DNA of 25,035 bases, from contig CAKVJR010000014.1 of NCBI GenBank assembly GCA_934754855.1, positions 1 to 25,035 on the forward strand, in the 5' to 3' direction. This DNA is from an uncultured Candidatus Melainabacteria bacterium. Its GTDB lineage: Bacteria > Cyanobacteriota > Vampirovibrionia > Gastranaerophilales > Gastranaerophilaceae. The notes beneath the pieces were generated by a model. The model saw only the letters and a list, made by a program, of their open reading frames with translations, was not told where the DNA came from and made no database searches. Numbering within the stretch: the stretch's first letter is position 1; every line of letters starts with the position of its first letter. Shown here piece by piece: positions 15,393-22,920 of the stretch. The position numbers and the translations under genes are program-made.

Positions 15393-16076
15393 TTACCAGG
15401 AAACATCTTCTTTTAAATAGTCCATATTTCCTTTTGTGATAACCCAAGCAGCACACGAAAAGCCAAGTGTTCTGCAATTTTCGAGCGGGTGGTCATTATC
15501 AAAAGGACTTCCAAAAGGAACAATTCCATATTTTGTTATCCAAAAAGAAAAATTATCTTTTCCCATTGTGTTTGGACCTTTATCGCCGTTTATATCTACC
15601 ATAATCCAACCGAAAGTACTATCCAACCCTATACTTGTACCTTTAACCAACGGCCCGCTATAAACGGAAAACAACACAGAGGAGCCATCACTTAATCGCA
15701 TTTTGAAATAATTTGAATTTGAATCATAATCTATTCCGTCTTGCCCCGACATCAATTTATTGGGAGAGGGAAAACAACCCTCATTCACCGCCATTCCGCA
15801 AACCTGTTGAGTGTTGAAATACGGGGTAATTAATTTACCGAAATTTTCCGTTGCCTCTGTGTTATTACTTCCTAACGAATAAGTCGTTATCTCACCCATA
15901 TCAGCTATTAATCTTTTGTATGCTTGGCTTAAAACAGAGAAAGATTTTTTCACGGCAACTACTTTTTCTTGTTCGTCCGTGCGATTAATCAAATTCGGAA
16001 TTGTCATTGCGGCAATAATACCGATAATAACAAGCGTAATCAGTACTTCCGCCAAAGTAAAGCCGTTTTTTATCAT
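15393..16076 (-). CDS. prepilin / pseudopilin (type IV pilin-like)
   Basis: A 227-residue precursor: MIKNG then FTLAEVLITLVIIGIIAAMT, with Glu5 of the mature form present. The globular domain has two cysteine pairs (QQVCGMAVNEGC and ENCRTLGFSC) and VDINGDKGPNTMGKDNF, the same loop as in the facing gene, so the two are paralogues in an inverted arrangement. The frame could extend upstream to 16121, but AGAGGA just before 16076 and the placement of the type III signal fix the start. It has a near-consensus promoter (16093-16121) and diverges from the XRE-type regulator. Confidence 0.9.
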   Translation of the reverse strand: MIKNGFTLAEVLITLVIIGIIAAMTIPNLINRTDEQEKVVAVKKSFSVLSQAYKRLIADMGEITTYSLGSNNTEATENFGKLITPYFNTQQVCGMAVNEGCFPSPNKLMSGQDGIDYDSNSNYFKMRLSDGSSVLFSVYSGPLVKGTSIGLDSTFGWIMVDINGDKGPNTMGKDNFSFWITKYGIVPFGSPFDNDHPLENCRTLGFSCAAWVITKGNMDYLKEDVSW

Positions 16077-16092
16077 AAAATTCCTCTTTATT

Positions 16093-16121
16093 ATTATAAA
16101 GCACCTATTGATTGTAGTCAA
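16093..16121 (-). promoter_or_regulatory. strong promoter of the second prepilin gene
   Basis: On the minus strand TTGACT (16121-16116) and a perfect TATAAT (16098-16093) are separated by 17 bases, and the ATG at 16076 follows with AGAGGA in the leader. This is one of the best promoters in the window. Confidence 0.8.
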
Positions 16122-16138
16122 TACTTTAAGGTCAATAC
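16117..16138. repeat. direct repeat overlapping the prepilin -35, possible operator
   Basis: GTCAATAC occurs at 16117-16124 and again at 16131-16138, 14 bases apart. The first copy overlaps the -35 of the prepilin promoter. Both lie upstream of the divergent XRE-type gene, so they are candidate binding sites for that regulator. Confidence 0.4.
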
Positions 16139-16155
16139 CATTGTAAAATTTAAAA

Positions 16156-16440
16156 ATGCAAGATGAAGATTTTGATATCAGCGAACAAAAGAAAGCGATA
16201 CTTTTTCAGGCGATTGGAAAAGTTGTTTTTAGAAACAGAAAAAAATTAAACAAGGGAATAAACAAATTTTCTTTTGAATATGATGTTGGAAACGGTTTAT
16301 TATCAAGGCTTGAAAACGGAAAAAGCGATACAAAGATTTCAACATTGTGGAAACTTTCTAACGCTTTTAATATAAGTTTTGTAGAGTTTGCGAGGCAGAT
16401 TGAAGAGGAACTTCCCAAAGATTTTTGTTTTTACGACTAA
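16156..16440 (+). CDS. XRE-family helix-turn-helix regulator
   Basis: A 94-residue protein consisting of little more than a Cro/C1-type DNA-binding domain. Residues about 17-82 align with the five-helix XRE fold: FQAIGKVVFRNRKKLNKG (helix 1), FSFEYDVGNGLLSRLENGK (turn and recognition helix, with the typical LSRLENG) and STLWKLSNAFNISFVEF (helices 4-5). The spacing between helix 1 and the HTH is somewhat atypical. No Shine-Dalgarno precedes the ATG. A TAAAAT at 16144-16149 would place the transcript start at or next to the start codon, so it may be leaderless. Its 3' end overlaps the convergent carbonic anhydrase gene by 4 bases. Its targets may include its own promoter and the divergent prepilin. 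Confidence 0.85.
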   Translation: MQDEDFDISEQKKAILFQAIGKVVFRNRKKLNKGINKFSFEYDVGNGLLSRLENGKSDTKISTLWKLSNAFNISFVEFARQIEEELPKDFCFYD

Positions 16441-17048
16441 CCTTTTTCGGACATTATAACGATTTTGCCGGTTTTAAGTTCATATTTAGCCCCGACGACT
16501 GTAATTTCGCCTGTTTTAACTTTTTCGGCAATGAAGTTATCTTTTTTGAGCAAATCATCAACCTGATATAAAATATTTGCCTTAACGGATAAATCCTCAA
16601 GCGGTGTTTCACAACAGGGACAAACGATTTTGTCGATTGCGGGATAAATATGTTTCATGATTGATTGCATATAGGGGGAAAGTTTTTCAAAAGATTTTTC
16701 CTTGTATGACTTAACGGCGGATTTGATTGCACCGCAATTTTCATGCCCCAAAATCATAACAAGATTTACGCCCAAATGCTGAACGGCATACTCAATACTT
16801 CCCATAACCTCGTCAGACAGTACGTGTCCCGCCGTTCTTATGACAAAAACATCACCAAGTCCGACGTCAAAAACAATCTCAACGGGAACTCTCGAGTCCG
16901 AGCAGGAAAGAATGACGGCAAAAGGTTTTTGACCGCTTAATAAACTGTTTTTTGTTTCATCGCACCGATTAGGGTGAGTAGATTGCCCCGAAACAAACCG
17001 TTTATTGCCCTCTATCAGACGTTTTAAAGCCTCTTTTGCATCAATCAT
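16437..17048 (-). CDS. beta-class carbonic anhydrase
   Basis: Zinc enzyme interconverting CO2 and bicarbonate, 203 residues, typical bacterial length. Zinc ligands are C49, H102 and C105 (ILSCSDSRV and LGHENCGA), with the D51-R53 dyad that controls the fourth ligand. The FVIRTAGHV segment is also conserved. There is no signal peptide, so it is cytoplasmic. An unusual pair of cysteines occurs in IVCPCCETPLED at about 142-145, inside the variable helical region. AAGGAA precedes the ATG. It converges with and slightly overlaps the XRE gene. In an anaerobe or fermenter it would supply bicarbonate for carboxylations. Confidence 0.95.
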   Translation of the reverse strand: MIDAKEALKRLIEGNKRFVSGQSTHPNRCDETKNSLLSGQKPFAVILSCSDSRVPVEIVFDVGLGDVFVIRTAGHVLSDEVMGSIEYAVQHLGVNLVMILGHENCGAIKSAVKSYKEKSFEKLSPYMQSIMKHIYPAIDKIVCPCCETPLEDLSVKANILYQVDDLLKKDNFIAEKVKTGEITVVGAKYELKTGKIVIMSEKG

Positions 17049-17167
17049 AAATTTTCCTTTTTTGAATTTTAAACCGAAAGCAACTCAAAAATTGCCTGTT
17101 AAAAATTGAAAATAATCACTTTAAATTTTTTCTCACATAGTGTAAAATCGAAAAAAAGGAGTTTGTT

Positions 17168-18745
17168 GTGAAAAAGATTTCAAAAATTTTCTTCAGTATA
17201 TTTTTGTCTTTAATCATTGCTAATGCAGGGTTTGCACTGCCGTCGGACAGAGGAATAACAAATGGCGTCGTCAAGGAATTTAAAAGTTTTTCGACAATTC
17301 CTCACTGCACTTTTAATGAAAAAGAAATAACAAAATTTCTCGAAAAAGAACTGAAATCAATGGGAGCAACCGTTCAAACCGACGAGGCGAACAATATAAT
17401 CGCAGATTTTCCCGCAACGAAAGGCTTTGAGAATGCCCCTCTCACGATTATCCAAGGTCATACCGACATGGTTTGTGCCCACACAGACGACTTTGACCCG
17501 ATAAAAGATTCTATTAATATAAAAGTTGACAAAAATCTTCTCAAAACAGACGGCCGCTCATCTTTGGGGGCTGACTGCGGATTTAATAATGCCGCTTTGT
17601 TGTGGCTTTTTAAAACCCAAAAATTTGACCACGGGAAAGTCAGATTTATCCTGACTTCGGCAGAAGAAGTCGGACTTGTCGGAGCAAAAAAACTTGACCC
17701 CAAACATCTTGAAGGAGCAAAATATTTGATAAATCTTGACGGATTTTACATCGGCAGAATTGTCACGGGAAGTGCAGGCGGACGCCGTATTCAGTACATT
17801 CACAAAAACGAATATACAACACCTGAAAATGACACCGCTTATGAAATCAAACTTTCAAATTTAACAGGCGGACACTCCGGCTATGATATCAACAAAAGCC
17901 GTGCAAATGCGATAAAATACCTTGCTTATGCCCTGATGACAGTCGATTGCGACTTGGCACCCAACGGTCAGGCAGGAGAAGATTTAAACCTTGAATTGGC
18001 AAATATTTCGGGTGGCGAAAATCACAACGTCATACCGAGAGAGGCAAAAGCCACCATTGTCATTAATAAAGACAAAGAACAAATTTTTCTCACAAGAGTA
18101 AAAAAGGCTCAAGAAATTTTGAGTAAATATAACTATGAAACAGGCAAAAACGACCTTGCGAAAGAAGATAGAGGTCTGCTCGTCACAGCAGAAAAAACTA
18201 CCGTTCCGAAAAAAGTTTTCACTGACGACACAAAAGATGACGTAATTTTGTTCCTCGCCGAGCTTTATAACGGAAAATACAAAAACATGGAAATGTACCC
18301 GTCACTTGTCGATACGTCCTCAAATTTAGGTTTGATAAAAACAACCGACGATTCCGTCATTTGCACACTTATGATGAGATTTAACGAAGATAAATTCAAA
18401 AACGAACTTCGTGTAAAACAAAACGAAACCGCAAAAACTTTCGATTTTACAGAAAATCTGCTCGTCGAATACGGTGCTTGGAAACCCGTCGAAAACAACC
18501 CGCTCGTTGAGATTTTCAAAAATTCTTACAAAAAAATCAGCGGCAAAAATGCAACCTGCACAGCAGAACACATCGGGCTTGAACCGTCAGTTTTACTCGA
18601 AAAAAATCCGAATTTATTGATAATCAGCACGGGCTGCACAATTCAAAATGCCCACTCTGTATCGGAAACAGGCGATATAACAACAATTCCGCCGTACGTT
18701 AAAATGATGAAAAATGCACTCAAGCAAATAGCAAAAGAACAATAA
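17168..18745 (+). CDS. pepD: exported M20 peptidase, PepD-like (aminoacyl-histidine dipeptidase family)
   Basis: A 525-residue metallopeptidase of family M20C. The di-metal site is recognisable: H98 and D100 (IIQGHTDMV), bridging D136 (SLGADCGFNN), general base E166 and ligand E167 (TSAEEVG), D191 (INLDG) and a C-terminal H496 (NAHSVSE). The lid region has GGHSGYDINKSRANAIKYLA. The HAGLECG motif of PepD is altered to EHIGLEPS. Unlike the classical cytoplasmic PepD, it begins with a signal peptide (cleavage near AGFA at residue 23), so it is likely to act in the periplasm or outside. The GTG start is supported by AAGGAG six bases upstream. It is monocistronic and followed by palindromic repeats. 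Confidence 0.9.
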   Translation: MKKISKIFFSIFLSLIIANAGFALPSDRGITNGVVKEFKSFSTIPHCTFNEKEITKFLEKELKSMGATVQTDEANNIIADFPATKGFENAPLTIIQGHTDMVCAHTDDFDPIKDSINIKVDKNLLKTDGRSSLGADCGFNNAALLWLFKTQKFDHGKVRFILTSAEEVGLVGAKKLDPKHLEGAKYLINLDGFYIGRIVTGSAGGRRIQYIHKNEYTTPENDTAYEIKLSNLTGGHSGYDINKSRANAIKYLAYALMTVDCDLAPNGQAGEDLNLELANISGGENHNVIPREAKATIVINKDKEQIFLTRVKKAQEILSKYNYETGKNDLAKEDRGLLVTAEKTTVPKKVFTDDTKDDVILFLAELYNGKYKNMEMYPSLVDTSSNLGLIKTTDDSVICTLMMRFNEDKFKNELRVKQNETAKTFDFTENLLVEYGAWKPVENNPLVEIFKNSYKKISGKNATCTAEHIGLEPSVLLEKNPNLLIISTGCTIQNAHSVSETGDITTIPPYVKMMKNALKQIAKEQ

Positions 18746-18825
18746 CACTATTTGTGTTGTTTAAAATTTACACAAAAACACTATTAGTGTCGGTCACAAA
18801 AATGCTACAAAACACTATTAGTGTT
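18744..18825. repeat. three copies of a palindromic hairpin, 33-34 bases apart
   Basis: AACACTATTTGTGTT (18744-18758, imperfect), AACACTATTAGTGT (18777-18790) and AACACTATTAGTGTT (18811-18825, perfect) start 33 and 34 bases apart, and the last two share an ACAAAA lead-in. They fill the gap between two convergent genes, and the first overlaps the pepD stop codon. Each can form a hairpin with a 3- or 5-base loop. Confidence 0.8.
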
Positions 18826-18828
18826 TTT
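18809..18828. terminator. hairpin terminator, third repeat copy
   Basis: AAAACACT/AGTGTTTT gives an 8-bp stem with the loop ATT and ends in a run of T on the plus strand, with a similar T-rich exit on the minus strand. It probably terminates both pepD and the convergent glycoside hydrolase gene. The stem is AT-rich, so the strength is uncertain. Confidence 0.55.
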
Positions 18829-18854
18829 AGTTGCAATTATTAAGGATAAAGGCA

Positions 18855-21356
18855 TTAAATCGACATTCTGCTTGCGGCTTTTGAGAGCGTATTGCGATAG
18901 AAAGAAGTGTCGATGTTTAATTTTTCGCCAAGTTCCAAAATTCTGAGCATTTTGTGCTGATTAGATTTAATATCACGGGAAGCCAAAATTACACGTGACA
19001 TCAACTGAGTGAATTTTGAATAAATTTCTGAGAAATAGATATTTTGAGCGACAGAAATATCAGGCGAAAGTTCAAGCATAGTCGTATATTTGAATATTTC
19101 AAGAGCCTTGTCGAGTTTCTCTGTTTCAAAAGTTGAAACAAAATTTTTGACCCGAGTGGTAATTTCTTCCGCAAAAAACTTGTCGGTTTCTTCCTTGTGC
19201 AACTTAACCTCGAGTTCTTCCGCCTCTTTGATAATGTCGCACGCAGACTGAATTAAAGATTCATCGTCAAAACAATTTTCGTGTTTAAAAATGGTATTAA
19301 ACTCTTGTGACAGAGTATATTTTGCCGCAAGTTTAAATTCAATCGGAACGTCAAGCCCGAGATTTTTCAGGTGCAAAACAGAACCTTTGCCCTCTTCGTA
19401 AACATCTTTGTAAAGTGATTGAATTTTTGAAGTTTCGTTTTTGAAGAGCGACTTGAGGATTTCCCGTCTTTCTTCGATGAGAGTATCTTTGAGGGTAAAA
19501 TATTTTTTGCCGAAATATTCATCAAGCAGCCTGATTGTTTCCGTCGGCGGGTGGAGTTGATAAGCATGAATAAGGTTTTTGATAATATTCATGTAATTTT
19601 CTTCTCCGTCGTAATTCCTTACGGCACAATGGAAATCGCCGCCTGAATATTGCAAAAGGGAAAACATCATATCTTCTTTTTCAAGCGTAACTTTCGACTG
19701 AATTTCAATGTGACCGACGATTAAATTCGTATAACCTTTTGAAATTTTTTTGTAATGATGTTTTATAATTTTATAGCAATACAAATCGGTCTTTTTGCCG
19801 TAATCACGGTACATTGAAGTCACTGCCCAAACGCTTGCAAGTTGTTTAAAATCAATGACAGACGGTTTGACATAATTGTTCCAAATGTCCTTGCCATTAC
19901 CGTTTCCGGGGATATTACTTTTTGCATCTTTTAATGTTTCAACAAACTGACCTTCCAAATCCTCGTCGGAAAAATCTTTCGCAAGTTGCATTGCCCTTGC
20001 CGCATATTTCATAATTTGTATTGTTTCAATGCCCGAAATTTCGTTGAAAAACCAACCACAACTTGTAAACATCAACATTGCCTGACGCTGAATTTCCATA
20101 AGTTTCAGAGCATTTACAATTTCTTTTTCGCCAAGATTTTTAAAGGCATTTTCTTTCAAAAACTTGTCGATGTTATTGCGATTAAGGACAACATCAATGT
20201 AGTTATTTCTCGCTTGCCAAACGTCATTAAAATACTTTTTGCCCTCTTTTTCGGTAAGAACAACTAGTTTGTCACGAAGATTGTCAAGAGCCACTCTGAG
20301 CGGTTTTCGCCATTTTTGATTCCAACCTGCCATACCGCCTGTTGAACAACCGCAATCCTCTTTCCAACGACCGACTCCATGGCAGCAACTCCAAGAAGAT
20401 ACGGGCTTTATGACAACTTCATCGACGGGCGGGTGTTTTTCAAGATATTCACCGTAATTTGTAATGGTAAAGCCCTCGTCGCCTGCTTTAATTCTCAAAA
20501 CATAAGCAAGTGCCATATCGCCGAATTTCGTGTGATGACCGTAACTTTCGCCGTCTGTTGCAATGTTCACCAATCTCGAAAAATCATTGGCAGGAGAAAT
20601 TCCTGTTTTCAATTTTTCAACAAATCTTCCGCCGTCTTTCAAGAGTTCTTCAAAAGCAACTGCTTGAGAAATTTGAGCATTGTAGAAAAACAGGTCGATT
20701 GTCTTGCCGTTTCTGCATTTGATGTTATATCGATAAGGTTTTGTCGTATCGATTTCCCCATGAGAAACATCGGTAAAATCCGTATCGTTAAAAGATTTCA
20801 CCTTTTCTGCCTGATAGGGTGACAAAACAGTAAATTTAATTCCGCAATCGGAAAGAACGCCCAAGGTTTCATCATCACAAGCAGTTTCTGCAAGCCAAAT
20901 ACCCTCGGGCATTCTGCCGAAACGTTTTTGAAAATCTTTAATGCCCCAAACGGTTTGAGAAACTTTGTCACGCTCATTGGCAAGCGGCATAATGATGTGG
21001 TTATAAACTTGAGCCAAAGCGTTTCCATGCCCGCTAAACTCTTTCACACTGTCGATATCCGCCTGAATAACGTGTTCATAAGTGTATCTGTCGTGATTTT
21101 CGAGCCAACTCAGCAAAGTCGGCCCCATATTAAAACTCATGTGAGCGTAGTTATTGACGATATCAAGAACTTTGTTGCCTGAACCTACGATTTTGGAAAT
21201 CGAATTCGGGGCGTAACATTCCGCCGAAACACGCTCGTTCCAATCGTGATAAGGCGAAGCACTTTCTTGCAGTTCAACCTGTTCCAACCAAGGATTTTCT
21301 CTCGGTGGTTGATAAAAATGTCCATGAACAGTAAGATATTTTTTTAAAGCCGCCAT
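18855..21356 (-). CDS. glycoside hydrolase family 57 protein with DUF3536 domain
   Basis: An 833-residue cytoplasmic protein without a signal peptide. The N-terminal third is a GH57 barrel: the first strand carries VHGHFYQPPREN, and the nucleophile strand EGIWLAETACDD (Glu at 157) and the acid/base region NIATDGESYGHH (Asp at 268) match the family's two catalytic positions. Cysteine-rich CCHGVGRWKEDCGC follows near residue 325. The remaining 450 residues are the helical DUF3536 region. GH57 enzymes act on alpha-glucans; those with DUF3536 are mostly uncharacterised, so glycogen or maltodextrin metabolism is inference. A TTG at 21362 would add two residues, but the ATG at 21356 is preferred. 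It lies 36 bases downstream of a secreted-protein gene on the same strand, probably one transcript. Confidence 0.9.
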   Translation of the reverse strand: MAALKKYLTVHGHFYQPPRENPWLEQVELQESASPYHDWNERVSAECYAPNSISKIVGSGNKVLDIVNNYAHMSFNMGPTLLSWLENHDRYTYEHVIQADIDSVKEFSGHGNALAQVYNHIIMPLANERDKVSQTVWGIKDFQKRFGRMPEGIWLAETACDDETLGVLSDCGIKFTVLSPYQAEKVKSFNDTDFTDVSHGEIDTTKPYRYNIKCRNGKTIDLFFYNAQISQAVAFEELLKDGGRFVEKLKTGISPANDFSRLVNIATDGESYGHHTKFGDMALAYVLRIKAGDEGFTITNYGEYLEKHPPVDEVVIKPVSSWSCCHGVGRWKEDCGCSTGGMAGWNQKWRKPLRVALDNLRDKLVVLTEKEGKKYFNDVWQARNNYIDVVLNRNNIDKFLKENAFKNLGEKEIVNALKLMEIQRQAMLMFTSCGWFFNEISGIETIQIMKYAARAMQLAKDFSDEDLEGQFVETLKDAKSNIPGNGNGKDIWNNYVKPSVIDFKQLASVWAVTSMYRDYGKKTDLYCYKIIKHHYKKISKGYTNLIVGHIEIQSKVTLEKEDMMFSLLQYSGGDFHCAVRNYDGEENYMNIIKNLIHAYQLHPPTETIRLLDEYFGKKYFTLKDTLIEERREILKSLFKNETSKIQSLYKDVYEEGKGSVLHLKNLGLDVPIEFKLAAKYTLSQEFNTIFKHENCFDDESLIQSACDIIKEAEELEVKLHKEETDKFFAEEITTRVKNFVSTFETEKLDKALEIFKYTTMLELSPDISVAQNIYFSEIYSKFTQLMSRVILASRDIKSNQHKMLRILELGEKLNIDTSFYRNTLSKAASRMSI

Positions 21357-21392
21357 ACCCAAACTTCTTTTACCCGCAAATGCACAATATTA

Positions 21393-21893
21393 CTACTTTT
21401 TGCCCGTATCTTTCGGCAAAACTTTCAATTCGATAACATCAACCCACGGATCGCCAAGAGCCGTCGAGAATACTTTTCCTTTGATGAAAATTCTGTCACG
21501 AGACTCGAGGTCAGTGAATTTTTCCGCATCTGAACGTTTAACAAAAATTTTCATTTCCGAAAGAGGAATTACAACCGACGGATCAGCAACATCGTCACGT
21601 TCGATTAACATACCGATATATGATTGAGATGGTCGCATTGCAGGCTTATAATCCAATCCCAATGTCGAAAATTTGTTAAATCTTGCAGGAAATTGAACGT
21701 ATTTGTTCAAATAATTATAAGGATTTAACACAATAGCCGTCGGGGTTTGCAACGTAATGTATTCAACCTTTTCATTCAAAACAATAATCGGTGATTTCGG
21801 TTTGTATTGATGTTGAGGTGCCGCCGCAAAGGACATGTTTCCGGCAGAAACAAGCAAAATTAACGCTACTAATGTATTAAAAATTTTTTTCAT
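21393..21893 (-). CDS. secreted protein of unknown function, possible OB-fold
   Basis: A 166-residue protein with a clear signal peptide (MKKIFNTLVALILLVSAG, likely cleavage after SFA near residue 23). The mature part is about 140 residues, alternating strands without cysteines. The segments YVQFPARFNKFS, SYIGMLIERDD, RIFIKGKVFS and DVIELKVLP look like a small beta-barrel of OB type, as in periplasmic DUF families, but this is only a pattern impression. The frame can be opened at 21914; AGAGGA fits the ATG at 21893. An extended -10 lies upstream and the GH57 gene follows 36 bases on, so it is the first gene of a two-gene unit. Confidence 0.8.
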   Translation of the reverse strand: MKKIFNTLVALILLVSAGNMSFAAAPQHQYKPKSPIIVLNEKVEYITLQTPTAIVLNPYNYLNKYVQFPARFNKFSTLGLDYKPAMRPSQSYIGMLIERDDVADPSVVIPLSEMKIFVKRSDAEKFTDLESRDRIFIKGKVFSTALGDPWVDVIELKVLPKDTGKK

Positions 21894-21918
21894 AAAATCC
21901 TCTTTTTTGTTCATTGCT

Positions 21919-21927
21919 ATTTTAGCA
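21919..21927 (-). promoter_or_regulatory. extended -10 promoter for the secreted protein-GH57 unit
   Basis: TGCTAAAAT on the minus strand is an extended -10 about 26 bases before the ATG at 21893. The same nine bases occur at 12086-12094 and, as TGCTATAAT, at 10825-10833, suggesting a common promoter form in this genome. Confidence 0.55.
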
Positions 21928-21975
21928 CAGTTTTTTTAAATATAAACTACCCTGTTTCAAAAATTCACGGTAATT

Positions 21976-22920
21976 TTAGTCAAAAAGTTCGGAAATAAAT
22001 TTTTTTGCCACTGAAACAGCCTCGTCAAAAACTTCCTGATTTTCCCAAAAATCTTCTCTTCCAAGGTATTCGGCTACGATTTTTCTTGAAAAAGACCCAA
22101 CCGCAACTCCATTTATATCGACTCCGCAAATCTTTGAAAGTTCCATCGTTTTTGAGTTTGTACCGCCGGAAACAATTACATATTGATGCAAATCAGCCCT
22201 TTTAACAAGATTTCCCGCCGCAACAGCCTGCAAAGTGCTTTCGTAATCATCAACCCCGCCCGACATCGGCGAACCGTCCGCCTGAATTATCGTTGAATAA
22301 GGCTTTCTGTCACGCAAAAGTTTCTCCAAAATCTCAATCATTTTTTCATCAGAAAATTTTTTTCGTCCGATACAAATGCTTAACATTCCCGAAAAACATT
22401 TCCTCAAAAGTTCCCATTTTTCAAAGCAATCTTTTTCATCACCAATGTGAAGTTCAATACAATCAACATTTGCAAGGTCTAAATCCACAAAAAGTTGACG
22501 TAAATTCATCTTTTTTTCCTCGAAAAAAATCGACTTCGTCGGGCAGGAAATCTCACATCTTCCGCAGCCGATACATTTTTCCGAATTAACGACAAGGTGC
22601 GTATCTATTGCATTTTGAGGACAATTTGACACACATTTAAAACAATTCAAACAAATTGATTTATCGATTTTTGCCTTTTGAAAATGAGCATCGTTTTTCG
22701 TTCCGACGCTAACGCACAGGAATTTTTTTTCGTCTGTTTTAATACGGTCAAGCCCTTTTTTCGCAGCGGCTATGACCTTATTGTCCGCAGAAATATCAAA
22801 AAATCTGCAACCTGCCACCGCATAGACAGCGACCAATTTTTCGACAGACTCGATGTCCTCATTTCCCGCTCCGCAAATGAGTTTGAAACATTTTTTTTGT
22901 TCTAAAAGTTCTTTAAGCAT
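21976..22920 (-). CDS. ldpA: LdpA-like 2x[4Fe-4S] protein
   Basis: A 314-residue cytoplasmic protein. The N-terminal segment KLICGAGNEDIESVEKLV with VYAVAGCRFFDISADNKVI and AAAKKG matches the start of cyanobacterial LdpA, the light-dependent period protein. Two ferredoxin-type motifs follow: C90-C93-C96-C100 (CLNCFKCVSNCP) and C116-C119-C122-C126 (CIGCGRCEISCP). The C-terminal 180 residues carry a conserved glycine-rich block (QADGSPMSGGVDDYEST) and VIVSGGTNSKT, typical of the LdpA C-terminal domain. In Synechococcus elongatus LdpA is a redox-sensing protein of the clock input. No kai genes are in this window, so the role here is unknown. Its ATG overlaps the stop of the SDR gene (TAATG) with no ribosome site of its own, implying coupled translation. 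The homology is my reading from memory of the family and should be confirmed. Confidence 0.85.
   Translation of the reverse strand: MLKELLEQKKCFKLICGAGNEDIESVEKLVAVYAVAGCRFFDISADNKVIAAAKKGLDRIKTDEKKFLCVSVGTKNDAHFQKAKIDKSICLNCFKCVSNCPQNAIDTHLVVNSEKCIGCGRCEISCPTKSIFFEEKKMNLRQLFVDLDLANVDCIELHIGDEKDCFEKWELLRKCFSGMLSICIGRKKFSDEKMIEILEKLLRDRKPYSTIIQADGSPMSGGVDDYESTLQAVAAGNLVKRADLHQYVIVSGGTNSKTMELSKICGVDINGVAVGSFSRKIVAEYLGREDFWENQEVFDEAVSVAKKFISELFD

Noticed and set aside
18744..18825. Regular repeats considered as a CRISPR array
   Set aside because: Only three short palindromic copies with similar, not unique, spacers of about 19 bases, and no cas genes; a terminator or binding-site array fits better.
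20379..20822. 147-codon open frame on the plus strand
   Set aside because: It lies wholly antisense inside the GH57 gene, has no family resemblance or ribosome site, and the GH57 frame is clearly the coding one.
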